DNA of 39,480 nucleotides from a virus: the IMG/VR virus record IMGVR_UViG_3300050034_000025, positions 1 through 39,480 of that record. One strand, given 5' to 3'. A program made the translations under genes and the position numbers. Under the pieces are notes generated by a model that ran no database searches, was not told the DNA's origin, and worked only from the letters and a program-made list of their open reading frames with translations. This document shows, in pieces, positions 5,823 to 14,527 of the stretch (its first letter is position 1; each line of letters begins with the position of its first letter).

Positions 5823-8180
5823 ATGGGATTCCTGAAGCAACTGAAATCTGAGCTTACGCCGTTCTTCAACCCGGCCCCCGACGCTGTGACCAACATCGTC
5901 AACGAGGACTGGGCTTCGCCGCGTCAGCCCATCCGCCCTGTCGTGCCTCCCGGCCTCGGCGTGCGCACATGGAACTTCCACCCTGCTATCAATCTTGACT
6001 TTACACCCCGTGGTGACCTCCCTACCTCGTTTGGGATGCTGGCACAAGTCGCAAACTCGTGGGATGTTTTGCGTGCAGCTATTGAGACAGTGAAGGACGA
6101 GGTCTGCAACCGGGAGTGGACAATCCGCATGAAGAAGAAGGACCGGGAATCGAAGAACGAGCGCATGAAGCGCGCGGAGAATGATCCCGACCTGAAGCGC
6201 ATCACGGAACTGTTCCAGACGCCTGATGGCGTTCATCCGTTTAGAACGTGGCTACGCATGTGGCTTGAGCAGATGCTGGTCTACGATGCCCCAACAGTCA
6301 ACATCGTGCGCAATCGACTGGGAGAAGTGATCGCTCTGCGTGTGATTGATGGAGCTACCATCACGCCTCTGGTTGACGAGCAGGGATTTATTCCGCTCCC
6401 GCCTGATCCGGCATATCAGCAGATTATTCTGGGCGTTCCAGTTGGGAACCTCGTCAGTGTTACGACGCGGGATCAACTCGCTTCGGCTGCCAGTGACGAG
6501 AAGAAGGTGAAGCAGTTCACGTCCAATCAGATCGTCTACACGCCGAGAAACCCACGGTGCAACTCGCGTTGGGGGTATAGCCCTGTCGAGCAGCTTATCG
6601 CCACGCTGGCGATTGCATCGCGTCGGCAAGAGTTTCTGAAGGACTACTATACCGACGGCAACATTCCCGCTGCCTTGATTCAGGTTCCTGACACATGGCA
6701 CACGGATCAGATCAAGTCGGTTCAGAATTGGCTAGACATGATGCTGGCCGGGAACCTGAAGGCTCGCCGAAAGGCAATTCTTATCCCCGGAGGAACTGGC
6801 ACAAAGGTTGAATGGGCAAAGAGTGGAGCACTCACGGACGAGACGGAGGACTATCTCATCCGCGTGGTGTGCTTTACGCTTTCCGTGTCGTCGCAGGGAT
6901 TGCGCAAGGCCATGAATCGTGCGAGTGCTCAACAGGGAAGCGACGACGCCATAGAGCAAGGCGTCGAGCCGCGCCTGAAGCACATCGAAGACGCGATGAA
7001 CATCATCGTGCAGAAGATCATGGGCGCGGTGGACATTGAATTCGCGTTCAGCGATGCACGCGAGACGGATGTGCTCAAGCAGGCGCAGGCCGACAAGATT
7101 TACATCGACTCGGGCGTGCGCACCATCAACGAATGCAAGGTGAATCTCGGCGACGAGCCGTTCGACACGCCAGAGGCCAACGAGCCGTACATTCTCACCG
7201 CAACTGGTCCTATCTTCCTGAATCAAGCGATTGCGACTGCGCGTGCCACGGCTATGGCAGCGGCTGTTCCTAAACCGCAGTTGCCTGCGCCCACTGGTGG
7301 TGACAACAGCCAAGGGCCAACATCGACGACCAGCGCAAAGAAGGCGCAAAAGAGCGAAGTCGTCGGGCAGGTAACGATGCCTGGAGCGCCAACCGAGCGC
7401 AACAAGATGGTGCAGAGCGACATTGCCAAGGCCGTGAAGCGCGGATTCCGATCGCAGCGCAAGACGGTAAGCTCTGCCGCCGAGAAAGTCTACGCATCGT
7501 TGCTTTACAACCAGTTTTCGGAGGCCAAGGCGGCTGAGCCAAGCACGGAAGACGAGTTTCATAAGCATCTTGCCGAGGCTATTGCCCTGATTCCGTGGGA
7601 TTACGATATTCTCACCGAGGACTTCAGGTCGAACCTCACAGAAGCGGCCAAGGAAGGCGCATGGCAGGGTTCCAACCAGATTTCATCCGCGTTGTCGGGA
7701 GAAGTCAGCACCAGCGCATATGGGCAAGCTCTTCAGCGAGCCGTCGAGTATGGCGTGCAGCGATCTACCGATTTGACGAGCAGCAACCCAGATGCAGAGT
7801 ACCGTCTCATGGACAGCGCCAAGGACGAAGTGGCGAAGACGCTCGAACAGGCCGCGAAGGAGAACTGGACGCCGGATCAGGTGAAGGCCGTAGTGGCCGC
7901 TGTGAAGGCTCTCAGCGATGATCGAGCCGATCTGATCGCGCAACAGGAAACGCTACGAGCGCAGTCTGTGGGCTGGGTAGAGGCATGGGGGACCAGCCGC
8001 AAGGTCGCCAAGGTAGCATGGCGACTGTCTCCGCTGCATAAGGGAGTCGATATTTGCGATGTGTACTCGTCGCATGGAGAAGTAACGCTTGGCCACGCGT
8101 TCGACAAGGGAGTATACATGCCGAGCGATGCGCACCCGAATTGCGGATGCTATCTTGAAATCACAGAGTTCGCCGCCTAG
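5823..8180 (+). CDS. Portal protein fused to a MuF-type minor head protein
   Basis: A 785-residue protein, much longer than a usual portal (about 400-500). Residues about 60-470 look like a portal: SFGMLAQVANSWDVLRAAIETVKDEV, then LVYDAPTVNIVRN, RWGYSPVEQLIATL, and the crown/clip helices near QGSDDAIEQGVEPRLKHIEDAMN. After a linker rich in Pro, Gly and Thr (about 490-530), residues about 550-785 resemble the MuF / SPP1 gp7 minor capsid family, ending in the typical HPNCGCYLEI. The portal forms the dodecameric DNA gate; MuF domains sit inside the head. The fusion is read directly from one frame. Start has GGAAAGG upstream. Confidence 0.85.
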   Translation: MGFLKQLKSELTPFFNPAPDAVTNIVNEDWASPRQPIRPVVPPGLGVRTWNFHPAINLDFTPRGDLPTSFGMLAQVANSWDVLRAAIETVKDEVCNREWTIRMKKKDRESKNERMKRAENDPDLKRITELFQTPDGVHPFRTWLRMWLEQMLVYDAPTVNIVRNRLGEVIALRVIDGATITPLVDEQGFIPLPPDPAYQQIILGVPVGNLVSVTTRDQLASAASDEKKVKQFTSNQIVYTPRNPRCNSRWGYSPVEQLIATLAIASRRQEFLKDYYTDGNIPAALIQVPDTWHTDQIKSVQNWLDMMLAGNLKARRKAILIPGGTGTKVEWAKSGALTDETEDYLIRVVCFTLSVSSQGLRKAMNRASAQQGSDDAIEQGVEPRLKHIEDAMNIIVQKIMGAVDIEFAFSDARETDVLKQAQADKIYIDSGVRTINECKVNLGDEPFDTPEANEPYILTATGPIFLNQAIATARATAMAAAVPKPQLPAPTGGDNSQGPTSTTSAKKAQKSEVVGQVTMPGAPTERNKMVQSDIAKAVKRGFRSQRKTVSSAAEKVYASLLYNQFSEAKAAEPSTEDEFHKHLAEAIALIPWDYDILTEDFRSNLTEAAKEGAWQGSNQISSALSGEVSTSAYGQALQRAVEYGVQRSTDLTSSNPDAEYRLMDSAKDEVAKTLEQAAKENWTPDQVKAVVAAVKALSDDRADLIAQQETLRAQSVGWVEAWGTSRKVAKVAWRLSPLHKGVDICDVYSSHGEVTLGHAFDKGVYMPSDAHPNCGCYLEITEFAA

Positions 8181-8185
8181 GAGGA

Positions 8186-8227
8186 ATGATGCCGAATCAT
8201 CCGAGTTTGCGCAGGCGAACGGTGTAG
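8186..8227 (+). CDS. 13-codon leader peptide candidate
   Basis: The portal stop is embedded in TAGGAGGA, a near-perfect ribosome binding site. It is followed by ATGATG and a 13-residue basic frame (MMPNHPSLRRRTV) ending 17 bases before the next gene. It may serve translational coupling rather than encode a functional peptide. Confidence 0.35.
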   Translation: MMPNHPSLRRRTV

Positions 8228-8244
8228 CTGGAAAAGGAGCAAAG

Positions 8245-9918
8245 ATGGATTTCACAAAATACTTTCCGCTCGAAAAGATGGAGGAAAGCGTTGACGGCCA
8301 GACGCTTCACGTGTACGGACTTGTGACCGAGGAAAAGCCCGATCTGGACAATGAAGTGTGCGATTACGAGACTTCAAAGCCGATGTTCCAGAAGTTTGCG
8401 CAGGGGCAGTTGAAGCGCACATCGCTACCGGGCATGACGCCGTCTCTTATGCCACTGCGCGAGATGCACCAGACAATCACGCAGGGGGCCGGGCGAGCTT
8501 TGGACTTCGACGATGCAGAGAAGGCTATCCACATGGGCTTTGATGTGATCGACCCCACGGCAATCAAGAAGTGGAAGGCCGGTTGCTTCGTCGGGTTCAG
8601 CCAAGGCGGCGACTACGTGAAGAAGTGGACTGACCCAGTGTTCAAGGGTTGCGTGCGCTACACATCAAACCCTATTGAGGTCAGCGCCGTAGACGTTCCG
8701 TGCTTGCCTTCGGCGCTGGTCGAGACGATGAAGGGCCGTACGGTGGAACTGCACAAGGCCGCTGGCGGAATCGAGATGGTCAAGCTGGGTGTCGTCAAGG
8801 ATTCGGACAAGTCCGATGACAAGGTCGAGGAACTGGGAAAGGCTGTTGAGGCGCTCCGGGCGATGATCGAAGGTTTGGCCGAGGCCAAAGCTGCGCGAAC
8901 CAAGCGCGTGGCAGACGAGGACTTGCCGCCGTCGTCTTTCGCATACGTTGGCGACCCAGAGAAGCCGGAGACGTGGAAGCTTCCGATCAAGTTCTCGACG
9001 GAAGAGAAGACCAAGGCGCACATCCGCAACGCGCTTGCCCGCTTTGGCCAGACGCAGGGTATCCCCGCAGGTGAAAAAGCCAAGGTCCGCGCGAAGATCG
9101 TTGCTGCCGCAAGAAAGTACGGCATTGGTGTAAGCGAGGACGGCAAAAAGGCATTGTCGGTAGCAATGGGTAAAGCTTCGATCGCCGCTGCTGAGGGTAC
9201 GCTCGAAGATGTGATGATTCGGCTGCAATGGATTGCATTGCAGAAGCAAGAGAAAATCGAAGTTGATAGCGATTTAGCAGATGATGCTAAACTCTTTGAT
9301 GTAGAGGTAATCAAGGCCGCTACTCCGGCCAGAAGGATGGAACAAACGATGGACGAGTTTGATGATCTGATTAAGTCGCTAGAAGCAGACGAAGCGACTG
9401 AGATGGCCGAGATCGAGAAGGCGGCTACTGCCGGTGACGGTGACGGCTCGGTTGTTCATGCGAAAATCCACGCCATGCACCATGCTGCGCAGTGCAAGAT
9501 TCACAAGGCGGCGCACGCCATGCACAAAGGGTTTGCTGCTAAGGCTCCCGACGATTACACCAAGTCGGTACACGCCGGTCACATGAAGATTCACAAGGCG
9601 GCGCACGCGCATCACCTGAAGATGCACAAGGCTTGGGCCAAGGCTGCTGGCATTACTCCGCAAGCGATTGACCCTATCTCGGATTCTTCCGCGTCAAAGG
9701 CAGAAACCACAGACAAGACTTTTGAGCCGCGTCTCGATGCGATTGAAAAGTCTCTGGCGTCTCTTGCTGATGCGCTGAAAAAGTCTGTTGACTCCAATGG
9801 CTTGGCCGCTGTCAGCAATAAGGCGGACCTCAACAAGCGCGGCGTCGAAGTCGAAGACGCAGAAGGCTTGTTCGTCGTCGCTAAGGCCGCAAAGGCGAAG
9901 TCGATCTCGGAGCTTTAA
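8245..9918 (+). CDS. Prohead protease (XkdF-like) with long His-rich and coiled-coil C-terminus
   Basis: A 557-residue protein starting at ATG 8245 behind AAGGAGCAAAG. The N-terminal 170 residues match XkdF-type prohead proteases: GQTLHVYGLVTEEKPDLDNE, PLREMHQT, the segment around KWKAGCFVGFSQGG, then CVRYTSNPIEVSAVDVPCLPSA. A middle segment (RFGQTQGIPAGEKAKVRAKI) resembles DUF6582. Residues about 410-470 hold a His/Lys/Ala-rich helix with 30-residue periodicity. The C-terminus (about 480-557) is coiled-coil-like and could act as an internal scaffold. It precedes the major capsid gene, as expected. Protease assignment is good; scaffold role is inferred. Confidence 0.78.
   Translation: MDFTKYFPLEKMEESVDGQTLHVYGLVTEEKPDLDNEVCDYETSKPMFQKFAQGQLKRTSLPGMTPSLMPLREMHQTITQGAGRALDFDDAEKAIHMGFDVIDPTAIKKWKAGCFVGFSQGGDYVKKWTDPVFKGCVRYTSNPIEVSAVDVPCLPSALVETMKGRTVELHKAAGGIEMVKLGVVKDSDKSDDKVEELGKAVEALRAMIEGLAEAKAARTKRVADEDLPPSSFAYVGDPEKPETWKLPIKFSTEEKTKAHIRNALARFGQTQGIPAGEKAKVRAKIVAAARKYGIGVSEDGKKALSVAMGKASIAAAEGTLEDVMIRLQWIALQKQEKIEVDSDLADDAKLFDVEVIKAATPARRMEQTMDEFDDLIKSLEADEATEMAEIEKAATAGDGDGSVVHAKIHAMHHAAQCKIHKAAHAMHKGFAAKAPDDYTKSVHAGHMKIHKAAHAHHLKMHKAWAKAAGITPQAIDPISDSSASKAETTDKTFEPRLDAIEKSLASLADALKKSVDSNGLAAVSNKADLNKRGVEVEDAEGLFVVAKAAKAKSISEL
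9496..9608 (+). repeat. 23-bp direct repeat, 90-bp period, in the protease gene
   Basis: The sequence beginning aagattcacaaggcggcgca occurs at 9496-9518 and 9586-9608. The 90-base period corresponds to a 30-residue duplication in the His-rich helix. Confidence 0.85.
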
Positions 9919-9922
9919 TCGC

Positions 9923-10000
9923 ATGAATATCACGGACCATCAATCCGAAAACGAGTTTGTCGCGCCGCTACATCGTGATGGAGGTTTATTGCAATGGTGA
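9923..10000 (+). CDS. 25-codon peptide overlapping the capsid gene start
   Basis: ATG 9923 opens a frame MNITDHQSENEFVAPLHRDG... that ends 7 bases inside the major capsid gene (ATGGTGA). It ends in the capsid gene's ribosome binding region, so translation of this peptide could couple capsid translation to the protease. Weak evidence otherwise. Confidence 0.3.
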   Translation: MNITDHQSENEFVAPLHRDGGLLQW

Positions 10001-11700
10001 ACGGCGCGACTTACATTGGCTTGGAAGATTATGCTCGTGTCTACAACGACAAGCATAATGCCGAACTTGCCGAGAAGGCTATGGCTTACGTCCGTAAGCA
10101 TGGCCCTATGGCTGCTCGCACGGCAGCGCACGAGGCATTTTCAAAGGATGCGACAACGCAGGGCTGGTCCACTTCGACCGGCGCAGTCTTCTATGACTTG
10201 CGTGGGCCGATGTACCTGATCGCCCCCGTTATCGCTATGATCCGCGCGACCACGCCCCGCTGGGGTAAGGTGAACGCCGGTTACGGCGTGCAGCCTCACT
10301 GGAAGGCGATCTACAACTTTGATGCGGGCACGAACCCCACTTTCCCGGGCGTTGGCGAAGGCGAGCGTAATGCCTACTCGTCCGTTTCCGAGAAGGACTT
10401 CACGGCCCCGTACATCACCCTTGGCACCGACGACTCGGTTACCTATGAGTCTGTCTCGGCCAGCGAGGGCTATGACGACAACCTCGGCACGGCGCACGAG
10501 GTGCAGATGCTTCGCTTCCTGAACTTGGAAGAGAAGACTCTGCTCTACGGCTCGGGAACACTCGGGGCGAACGGCAATCCGTTGCAGTTGGCTACCACCA
10601 ACACCCCGACTGCCACAGTTACCACGACCCCGACAGGCGCGACCAATGCCCTGACGGTTGGCAACTACTACGCTCTGTATTGCGTGGCGCTGAATGGCCG
10701 TGCTGCCGATGCGCTACGCACGTATGTTGTGCAGGGTACCGTCCCCGCGACGATTCCGTTGCAGTACACGCGTACTAGCGCCGCAGGCGAGACGCAGACC
10801 ATCAACACCGGATCGGCGAAATATTCGGCGGCCAGTGCTGTGGTACAGACCACGAGTGGTAACCCTGCTGTTCTTGGCCATGTAGCTCCGATGGCTGGTG
10901 CGTATGCGTATGCTTGGTTCGCCCAGACCAGCGCAAGCACATTTACTGCTGCTGCTGCTTCCGCTACTCTGGTCGCGGTGACTTCGGCTTCGGCCTTCGT
11001 CTACTATGGGCAGAACGCCGGAACGTCCACGCAGACTGCAAGCGTGTTCTCTGCTGACTGGTCCACCAACGTGCTTGACGCCGACGGGCTTCTGACTGTT
11101 GCCTCGAACACCAACTACACGAGTGGATGGGCGCCGTACAACGCTTACACGAGCGATCTGCACGGCGCTGGCTTTACGAACGCGGGCACGCCGGGTGCGA
11201 TTACTGAAATCGATCTCTGCCTTGCTCAGTTCGCGCAGATGCAGTCCACTCCGACGGCGATTTACCTGTCCACGGACGTGGTTCCGTCATTCCGCAACGC
11301 CTTCATCAAGGGCGCGACCGGATCGCCTAACCTGTTGTTCTTCGCTGCTGCCGGAACGGCACAGAACGACCTGTCACTCAACACTGCGGTTGCTGCTTAT
11401 CGCAACATCTTCGCATTGCCGGGCGATCAGCAGTTCATCCCGATCTACCAGCATCCGTGGCTCCCTGCGGGAACCTGCTTCGTCGATTGCTCGAACTTGG
11501 GCGTCGCTTATCAGCACTCCCGCATGGGCGAGACGCGCGGTGTATATGTCCGTCGTGATACTTACGGCCAGGAGTTTGCCCGCACGACCCGTAAGTATCC
11601 GTTTGGCGTGTACTCCGAAGAGGTTCTCGGCGTCAAGATGCCGCAGTTGCTCGGCCTCATCAAGAGCATCGGCGCATTCGGTCAGGCCGCGTTGTTTTAA
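9994..11700 (+). CDS. Major capsid protein, HK97 fold, with large insertion
   Basis: A 568-residue protein in the standard position after the protease. N-terminal and C-terminal parts look like a phage major capsid protein: GWSTSTGAVFYDLRGPMYL, then EDKxF-like and SVSASEGYDDNLGTA segments, and a final EFARTTRKYPFGVYSEEVLGVKMPQL. Residues about 195-370 form an Ala/Thr/Ser-rich beta insertion (with GAYAYAWFAQTSAS), a fibronectin/Ig-like insert of the kind seen in some capsid proteins. The processing point is unclear. GGAGG precedes ATG 9994. The longer-than-typical size comes from the insert. Confidence 0.88.
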   Translation: MVNGATYIGLEDYARVYNDKHNAELAEKAMAYVRKHGPMAARTAAHEAFSKDATTQGWSTSTGAVFYDLRGPMYLIAPVIAMIRATTPRWGKVNAGYGVQPHWKAIYNFDAGTNPTFPGVGEGERNAYSSVSEKDFTAPYITLGTDDSVTYESVSASEGYDDNLGTAHEVQMLRFLNLEEKTLLYGSGTLGANGNPLQLATTNTPTATVTTTPTGATNALTVGNYYALYCVALNGRAADALRTYVVQGTVPATIPLQYTRTSAAGETQTINTGSAKYSAASAVVQTTSGNPAVLGHVAPMAGAYAYAWFAQTSASTFTAAAASATLVAVTSASAFVYYGQNAGTSTQTASVFSADWSTNVLDADGLLTVASNTNYTSGWAPYNAYTSDLHGAGFTNAGTPGAITEIDLCLAQFAQMQSTPTAIYLSTDVVPSFRNAFIKGATGSPNLLFFAAAGTAQNDLSLNTAVAAYRNIFALPGDQQFIPIYQHPWLPAGTCFVDCSNLGVAYQHSRMGETRGVYVRRDTYGQEFARTTRKYPFGVYSEEVLGVKMPQLLGLIKSIGAFGQAALF

Positions 11701-11744
11701 CGAGTTAGGTGCGCTTGCGGCGGCGGCGCGGTAGGCGCATCTTA

Positions 11745-11773
11745 GCGGGACAGTGTTGATGGCACTGCCCCGC
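11745..11773 (+). terminator. Hairpin downstream of the capsid gene
   Basis: GCGGGACAGTG pairs with CACTGCCCCGC (11 positions, one A-C mismatch, 7-base loop). Only a short AAACTTTTC follows, so it may be a partial terminator or an mRNA-stability element that separates abundant capsid message from tail messages. Confidence 0.5.
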
Positions 11774-11795
11774 AAACTTTTCTGCGAGGATAATC

Positions 11796-12704
11796 ATGTC
11801 GCTGTCTCCAAATTCAATCGATCTTTGCACGGTTGCCGAAGTGAATGACTGGATCGGCGAAGGCTCCGACACCATCGACAATGATATTATTCAGCGCACT
11901 ATCACCAACTTGAGCCGAAAGGCAACCGATGCAGTCTGTCACCGGAGATTCCTGAGCAACGTCCACACCATCACCAATATCCGCTATGACGGCGGTGGGC
12001 GCGACACGCTTATCGTGCGCGATTATCCAATCATTTCCGTATCTTCACTCACGATCAACGGATCATCTATTCCGCAATCTACCGACTACATCCGAGAGGG
12101 ATTTACAATCGATCAGGCCGGTGAACAGAACACTCTGCGCATCATCAGCGCCGGAACGAACACCATGTCTCCCTACAACCGATGGGGCTGGGGGGACGGC
12201 AACGATAGCGTTCCTGCGCAATGGGAAAATGGAGCACGTGGCCTCGCCTTTAGCCGTGGGATTCAGAATGTAGGAGTTACTTACGATTGCGGATTCTACG
12301 ACGAGCAGGACAATGAGAGCTTTGCGATTCTATCCGGCACGACGAGCTACACCGTAACCTATGCCACGACCTTCTATCAGGACTTGGGCGTTACAGGGTT
12401 CACTCTGACGACCGGGACGCCAGCCGAGGGCGAGTACGCCGCAAGTAATGGCGTCTATACCTTCAACGCTTCCGACGCGGGTAAGACGGCGCTCATCAGC
12501 TATACATACGGCATTATCCCGTACGATCTGAATGAGGCGATGTACGTTTGGGTGGCAGAGAATGTGTCGTCGCGCCAGTGGCTTGGCAAAAAGGCTCAGA
12601 ATATTGGCCTGTCCGGCTCTACCGGAACGAGCTACACGCGACTGTCAATTCCCGAGCAGACCGCTGACGTGCTTGAGCACTATACGCGGAGGTTCCCAGA
12701 CTAA
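11796..12704 (+). CDS. Head-tail connector (adaptor) with Ig-like insertion
   Basis: A 302-residue protein directly after the capsid. The opening (DLCTVAEVNDWIGEGSDTIDNDIIQRTITNLSRKATDAV) is the helical start of gp6-like connector proteins, which bind under the portal. A tail segment (NEAMYVWVAENVSSRQWLGKK) completes the helical bundle. Two insertions separate these parts. One is the Ig-like module at 12399-12509 (GTPAEGEYAASNGVYTFNAS), also found in the tail tube, tail tip and an early gene. Connector assignment rests on gene order and the N-terminal pattern. Confidence 0.75.
   Translation: MSLSPNSIDLCTVAEVNDWIGEGSDTIDNDIIQRTITNLSRKATDAVCHRRFLSNVHTITNIRYDGGGRDTLIVRDYPIISVSSLTINGSSIPQSTDYIREGFTIDQAGEQNTLRIISAGTNTMSPYNRWGWGDGNDSVPAQWENGARGLAFSRGIQNVGVTYDCGFYDEQDNESFAILSGTTSYTVTYATTFYQDLGVTGFTLTTGTPAEGEYAASNGVYTFNASDAGKTALISYTYGIIPYDLNEAMYVWVAENVSSRQWLGKKAQNIGLSGSTGTSYTRLSIPEQTADVLEHYTRRFPD
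12399..12509 (+). repeat. Ig-like module, copy a
   Basis: Encodes FTLTTGTPAEGEYAASNGV... ending in ISYTY. It is similar at DNA level to the leftward copy at 36066-36161 (shared runs such as ggtaagacgg and aatggcgtcta). Confidence 0.8.
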
Positions 12705-13198
12705 TGGGCACATTTGCGTTCCATATCGACACCAACGCCCCAGAGCTTGCAGAGAAGCTACAGGGGAAAGCAGCCATGCTCAAGGCCGCTGTAGACGGAA
12801 AGATCGAGCAGCTATCGGCGCTCATGTATCAATCCGTCGAAGAAAAGCTGCACGGCCCGGTTCTGCACGCGATCACGGGCGCTCTGGCCGATTCCGTCGT
12901 TGACAATGGGTTGCAGTACATTAGCGGTATGCCAGACGCATCTGTGGAGATTCCAGAAGATAGCCCAGAGCATCTTATCGGAGCAGTCCATGAGTATGGC
13001 GGCGTTGGGCCGTATGACATTTATCCGGTTAATGCACAGGCTCTGGCGTTCATCATGGGAGGTCACATGGTGTTCTCGAAGCACGTTGTGCATCCCCCGG
13101 CGCTTCAACGTAGCTTCATGATTTCCACGCTGGACGAGATTACGCCGGTGGCGCAGGACGAGCTTACTTCTACCGTGCAGGAGGTCGCAGAGCAATGA
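12704..13198 (+). CDS. HK97 gp10-like head-tail joining (neck/tail completion) protein
   Basis: A 164-residue protein with the family hallmarks VHEYGG, IYPVNAQALAF and VFSKHVVHPPALQRSF, which fit the HK97 gp10-like group (PF04883). It is expected to act at the neck, joining head and tail. It overlaps the connector stop by one base and the next gene by 4 bases (ATGA). Confidence 0.82.
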   Translation: MGTFAFHIDTNAPELAEKLQGKAAMLKAAVDGKIEQLSALMYQSVEEKLHGPVLHAITGALADSVVDNGLQYISGMPDASVEIPEDSPEHLIGAVHEYGGVGPYDIYPVNAQALAFIMGGHMVFSKHVVHPPALQRSFMISTLDEITPVAQDELTSTVQEVAEQ

Positions 13199-13698
13199 CG
13201 TTCCAGGATCAGGAAGTAATCTACTCTCGCCTGTTCACGCTGCTTTCTGCGACGCAACAGCTTACTGCTCTGTCGCCAAACGGAACTGGCCTATTCAAAT
13301 ACATGAGCAGAAAGATCATGCCTCCCGACGACCTGAGCCAAGCGCGTATGCCAGCACTCTTCATGATGGAAGGCGAGATTGAGTACACTGTGGATTGGGC
13401 AGGTCTAAGCGTGGACAAGTATCACAGTATCGTGTGCGTTTACTTCCGTTCTGATGACCCTGCAATTCTACCGTCAACAACGTTGAACGCAGTGCGCAAC
13501 GCAGTGCATTATCAGCTTAGAAACAAAACGCTTTCGAGTGACGGAACAACCGTCAAACCGTTAACTCTAGGGACTCGGCAGACACTCGGTGGAGTTTGCT
13601 ACCATGCTACACTTGATGGTGTCGGACCTGCCAATGAGGGGATTTTGCTCAAGGCTGGCGGCGTCGTATTCCCGATCACGATTCTGGCCGGGATATAG
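13195..13698 (+). CDS. Tail terminator / tail completion protein
   Basis: A 167-residue protein between the gp10-like protein and the tail tube, where the tail terminator normally lies. It opens with a helix (IYSRLFTLLSATQQLTAL), then ALFMMEGEIEY, then VDKYHSIVCVYFRSDD and a C-terminal strand region. The alpha-beta pattern fits lambda gpU-like terminators. Assignment is mainly by position. Confidence 0.6.
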   Translation: MTFQDQEVIYSRLFTLLSATQQLTALSPNGTGLFKYMSRKIMPPDDLSQARMPALFMMEGEIEYTVDWAGLSVDKYHSIVCVYFRSDDPAILPSTTLNAVRNAVHYQLRNKTLSSDGTTVKPLTLGTRQTLGGVCYHATLDGVGPANEGILLKAGGVVFPITILAGI

Positions 13699-13719
13699 GC
13701 CGGGGAAAGGAACACAGTT

Positions 13720-14502
13720 ATGATTCAGTTTGGTATCGGTGCAATTTCCGTTAACCCGGTCGGAGGCAATGAGGCGACGAATCCAACGCCGTATACCCTC
13801 TTGACGATTCAGGATGTGAGTCTGGACATTGACCAGAAGCTCGTCGAGTTGCAGGGGCAGCGCAAGATGCCTGATGACGTTGCGCCGAGCGACATTACCA
13901 TCAAGGGCAAGTTTAGTGTCGGTCGTATCAGCTTCGGCATGTGGAATAACATCATGTTCGGTGAGACGAACTTCGCAGTTGGAGGTATTTTCCCCGTCCC
14001 CGATGAGGAACACTCTATCCCAGCTTCCACTCCGTTCACCGTTACTGCGACCAACTCTGCGAAGTTTCAAGAAGACCGTGGCGTGCAGTATCTTGGCACG
14101 CCTCCCGCAGGAAACGCACAGGACTTGACCCGCGTCACCGGCACGCCGACCACTGGGCAGTATGCTGTTAGCGCTGGAGTCTACACATTTGCTGCTGCCG
14201 ATGAGGGGTTGTCGGTTCTCATCTCCTACACGCAGACGCTGACGACAGGTAACAACTTTACCGTGACGAACCAGTTGCAAGGATACGGCCCGGTGTTCTC
14301 GTTGCTTCTTCCGTTGCAGTATTACCTTGCAGAAGATTCGGCTGCGACGATTCCGTCGTCTATCTACCTTCCCAAGTGCCGCGCATCGAAGCTTGGCGCG
14401 GAGATGAAGCGCAACGATTACTTAAAGCCTTCCTTTGAGTTTGAGGCGTATCCCGATGCTTCAGGATATGCAATCCGTTACAGCAACGCGGGCGCTGCAT
14501 AG
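13720..14502 (+). CDS. Major tail tube protein with Ig-like insertion
   Basis: A 260-residue protein located between tail terminator and chaperones. The N-terminal part (LLTIQDVSLDIDQKLVELQGQRKMP) and the segment ITIKGKFSVGRISFGMWNNIMFG fit tail tube proteins, and the C-terminus is beta-rich. Residues about 136-172 are the recurrent Ig-like module (14125-14235; GTPTTGQYAVSAGVYTFAAAD), which would be displayed many times along the tail shaft. Function by context and pattern. Confidence 0.78.
   Translation: MIQFGIGAISVNPVGGNEATNPTPYTLLTIQDVSLDIDQKLVELQGQRKMPDDVAPSDITIKGKFSVGRISFGMWNNIMFGETNFAVGGIFPVPDEEHSIPASTPFTVTATNSAKFQEDRGVQYLGTPPAGNAQDLTRVTGTPTTGQYAVSAGVYTFAAADEGLSVLISYTQTLTTGNNFTVTNQLQGYGPVFSLLLPLQYYLAEDSAATIPSSIYLPKCRASKLGAEMKRNDYLKPSFEFEAYPDASGYAIRYSNAGAA
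14125..14235 (+). repeat. Ig-like module, copy b
   Basis: Encodes GTPTTGQYAVSAGVYTFAAAD then LISYTQ. Same residue pattern as copies a, c, d and e. Confidence 0.75.
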
Positions 14503-14527
14503 CCCATAACCGTTTGGAGGGAACACA

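Noticed and set aside
6732-7568. Leftward 278-residue frame opposite the portal gene
   Set aside because: Mirror frame of a GC-rich gene, rich in Leu, Arg and His, with no start signal or neighbour on that strand.
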